Notes under the pieces: generated by a model
The model's input: only the letters and a program-made list of their open reading frames with translations
Database searches by the model: none
Told to the model about the DNA's origin: nothing
In this document: positions 22,058 to 23,674 of the stretch, piece after piece
Position numbering within the stretch: position 1 is the stretch's first letter
Layout: every line of letters starts with the position of its first letter
Virus record (IMG/VR): IMGVR_UViG_3300046782_000066
Coordinates: 1-23,674 of that record
DNA: 23,674 nucleotides
Reading direction: 5' to 3' (one strand)
Origin: a virus
Program-made: the position numbers and the translations under genes

Positions 22058-22643
22058 AATATGACAATAAACTCAATAACACTTCTGTTGCATTGCTCAC
22101 CTTCTCTCTCTTCATTATGTCGAATATTCTCTCCATCACAAAGTTGTACCTCTCCAAGTCGTAGTACATAACAATCTGCTTCCTGTTTCCTTCGATATAT
22201 GTTTCAAGCTGCGTAGTGATTAAGTTCTTATCCGTGTGAACTGTCGTATCCACAAATTCATTATCATGGAATCCCCAGCTTAACAAGTCCTTCTGTCCGA
22301 AATATTTATTCAGTTTCTCATCATCCCAGATGCCATAATCAACATTACTCAACACATTGTAACGCTTTCTTTCGTCTTCTGTCAAAGCCCTGTTAGGCAC
22401 TCTTACGTCAATCAGCGTAGCTCCTTTACTACGCTGCTTCAAATCTCTAATCCTGTCATGCCCAGCAATGATTGTATTGTCAATATCAATCACTGGTATC
22501 TCTGCCAGTCCGAATTTAATCAATGATGCACGTAGATTCTTTTTCTGTTCATCGCTGCTCTTGCGAGGATTACCTTTCATCTCTATCAACTGATTCGGCT
22601 TTCGCTTTTCAGTCAGCCAAATTAGTTTCTTCATAGAACGCAA
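22017..22643 (-). CDS. ParB/Srx-fold protein, second of tandem pair
   Basis: A 208-residue protein. The ParB/sulfiredoxin-type core is at about 15-125: G-N-P-R-K near 24, a helix, G-L-A-E-I-P-V-I-D, then the nucleotide-binding signature I-I-A-G-H-D-R at 58-64 and V-R-V-P-N-R with L-T-E-D-E-R. The C-terminal part (about 148-200; K-Q-I-V, N-A-T-E-V-L-L-S-L-L-S-Y-Y-E) is shared with the gene before it, showing that the pair arose by duplication. ParB/Srx domains bind CTP or ATP, and some have nuclease or kinase activity. Here a role in DNA modification or its site choice is inferred from the operon. It overlaps the neighbours by 35 and 41 bases. Confidence 0.83.
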   Translation of the reverse strand: MRSMKKLIWLTEKRKPNQLIEMKGNPRKSSDEQKKNLRASLIKFGLAEIPVIDIDNTIIAGHDRIRDLKQRSKGATLIDVRVPNRALTEDERKRYNVLSNVDYGIWDDEKLNKYFGQKDLLSWGFHDNEFVDTTVHTDKNLITTQLETYIEGNRKQIVMYYDLERYNFVMERIFDIMKREKVSNATEVLLSLLSYYETNRTKKKANRG

Positions 22644-23232
22644 TCAGTTTATCAAGTACCTCACTCATATTTTCACAACCTTCTTTCTTTCCTACTTCAA
22701 TCATTCTCCTCATCGCACTATCGAATGCTTCACCTTCGAAATTAAATACAATCTGCTTAATTGAATTTTGCATGAAATGTTCTTTCAGGCTCATATCATC
22801 TGCTGGCTCATATCCTTCTCCTGCTCCGTCAGCCTCCATCGGTTTGAATCCAAACTCTTGCAATGCATCCGCTCCTATAAACTCACTCATCAGCGTCATA
22901 TCAAAGTCTCCCTTATTCTTATTGCTCCGTATGTTATACTCCTTCTCTTCTTTTGGAGTAAGCTGCCTATTAGGAACTCTACAATCAATCCAAACATCAT
23001 CACCGTGTAGCTTCCTTTCTACTGTGATTCTCTGGTGTCCAGCAATAATTGTAAAATCTTTATTTACTACTGGGATTTCAACGAAGCCAAATTCTTTTAT
23101 TGAATTTTCCAGAAGCTCTGCCTTCATCGCTGATAGTCTTCTTGGATTGTACGCTGCTTCTTTCAGGTCTCCGATACGAACTTGAACTGTACGCCACTCA
23201 ATCTTTTTTTTCTTCTCTGCCTTCTGTTTCAT
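22609..23232 (-). CDS. ParB/Srx-fold protein, first of tandem pair
   Basis: A 207-residue protein. A basic N-terminal tip precedes the core V-Q-V-R-I-G-D-L-K with Y-N-P-R-R (28-32), S-I-K-E-F-G-F-V-E-I-P-V-V, I-I-A-G-H-Q-R (62-68) and C-R-V-P-N-R, followed by N-x-R-S-N-K-N-K-G. This is the ParB/Srx layout often fused to DNA methyltransferases in phages, but here there is no methyltransferase part. The C-terminal region (about 155-200; K-Q-I-V-F-N-F, N-M-S-E-V-L-D-K-L-I-A-F-Y-E) is alike in the following paralogue. Gly/Glu/Asp-rich linker near 134-146. It overlaps the small gene upstream by 35 bases. Confidence 0.83.
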   Translation of the reverse strand: MKQKAEKKKKIEWRTVQVRIGDLKEAAYNPRRLSAMKAELLENSIKEFGFVEIPVVNKDFTIIAGHQRITVERKLHGDDVWIDCRVPNRQLTPKEEKEYNIRSNKNKGDFDMTLMSEFIGADALQEFGFKPMEADGAGEGYEPADDMSLKEHFMQNSIKQIVFNFEGEAFDSAMRRMIEVGKKEGCENMSEVLDKLIAFYEETNLAD

Positions 23233-23446
23233 TGCTTCTTTGCTCTTCGAACAACTCCTTCCTCATCCTATCGAAAGTGGTTTCAAGCGAACGAACACTT
23301 TCATGCTCGATATGGAATTGTCTAAGAAAGTTTTTTATTGCTTGCTGCTTTGTTACTGATGGTAAGTTTGTAATAATTCCATAGACGAATCCGAACATCA
23401 ATTTCTCAACGCTATCTCTCTTATGGAATTTAGTACACGGCTTCAC
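23198..23446 (-). CDS. Small helical protein upstream of the ParB-like pair
   Basis: An 82-residue protein starting with GTG at 23446 (no better ATG before the conserved-looking part). It reads as a helical bundle, with F-G-F-V-Y-G-I-I-T then PSVTKQQAIKNFLRQFHIE, which could be a helix-turn-helix, and a charged C-terminal helix. I do not recognise a family. The start is seven bases after the previous stop and the end overlaps the first ParB-like gene by 35 bases, so it belongs to the modification operon. A regulator or DNA-binding partner is possible. Confidence 0.65.
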   Translation of the reverse strand: MKPCTKFHKRDSVEKLMFGFVYGIITNLPSVTKQQAIKNFLRQFHIEHESVRSLETTFDRMRKELFEEQRSNETEGREEKKD

Positions 23447-23453
23447 CGATTTC

Positions 23454-23603
23454 TTATTCTGCTATTAATCTGAAAACTAATTTCAACCACCACCATAACA
23501 GTGCTGCGAATGGCGCAAGTCCTGCAATCAATAGCATTGCAAATGTTACCCATCCTATTATGCGTCCGTAACCTTTAGCTACATCAATAAATTTTGTTTG
23601 CAT
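23454..23603 (-). CDS. Small membrane protein (49 aa)
   Basis: A 49-codon frame with ATG at 23603 and TAA at 23456-23454. It begins MQTKFIDVAKGYGRIIGW and continues with a strongly hydrophobic stretch (about residues 16-45, including A-L-L-W-W-W-L) and one or two membrane spans. The ATG overlaps the stop of the cut gene upstream as TAATG, strong evidence that it is real. Function unknown; holin-like size, but no lysis gene is near. Confidence 0.65.
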   Translation of the reverse strand: MQTKFIDVAKGYGRIIGWVTFAMLLIAGLAPFAALLWWWLKLVFRLIAE

Positions 23604-23674
23604 TAGAATTTTATTTCTGGTTGATTAAAAACTAAGTCATAATCCAGATTAGGGTTATCCAGATTTATTGGTTT
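23603..23674 (-). CDS. C-terminal end of an upstream gene, partial
   Basis: The last 72 bases hold 23 codons and a TAA stop at 23605-23603 in one open frame, overlapping the next ATG as TAATG. The residues end in V-F-N-Q-P-E-I-K-F, with two N-L-D units before. The start is outside the window and no function can be read from so short a piece. Confidence 0.55.
   Translation of the reverse strand, partial: KPINLDNPNLDYDLVFNQPEIKF

Noticed and set aside
1-23674. CRISPR array, tRNA, IS element or attachment site
   Set aside because: No regularly spaced repeats, cloverleaf-like segment, transposase frame or integrase was recognised on either strand.

Overview
This window looks like the late-gene region of a tailed dsDNA bacteriophage or prophage, probably of siphovirus type, infecting a member of the Bacteroidota. 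Every gene I can support is on the minus strand, so transcription runs from high to low coordinates. Genes are tightly packed, with TAATG, TGATG and ATGA overlaps. The stretches before starts are AT-rich and lack clear Shine-Dalgarno sequences. Five gaps or starts carry the Bacteroidota promoter core TAnnTTTG; two of these also have TTG exactly 19 bases upstream. I see no integrase, lysis gene, tRNA, IS element or CRISPR array.

Layout in the direction of transcription. (1) 23674-20518: the C-terminal end of a cut gene, a 49-residue membrane protein, a small helical protein, then four overlapping genes: two tandem ParB/Srx-fold proteins, a 2-oxoglutarate/Fe(II) dioxygenase of TET/JBP type, and a GT-A glycosyltransferase resembling the TET-associated family. 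Together they look like a DNA base hypermodification cassette (hydroxylate a base in DNA, then glycosylate it). (2) 20533-16672: small accessory genes (zinc-binding candidates, a DUF6283-like protein, a protein with a possible Cys-His-Asp triad), with the small terminase subunit among them. (3) 16533-11687: a terminator and promoter, large terminase, portal with a four-cysteine insertion, and MuF-like minor head protein. (4) 11717-8702: a small zinc-knuckle candidate, two tandem Lys-rich proteins, scaffold and major capsid protein. (5) 8679-1: a terminator and promoter, a large unknown virion candidate, a Mu G-like morphogenesis protein, a DUF1064 nuclease, an unknown connector candidate, a membrane protein, the tail assembly chaperone, the tape measure protein and the start of a distal-tail protein that runs off the left edge.

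The best mechanistic find is the tail assembly chaperone. Its reading frame ends in the heptamer A-AAA-AAG followed directly by the stop TAA. The -1 frame continues for 79 codons and overlaps the tape measure start. This is the lambda G/GT arrangement, and the slip site is the same heptamer as in E. coli dnaX. The best candidate for a little-described system is the ParB-ParB-TET/JBP-glycosyltransferase operon placed directly ahead of the packaging genes.
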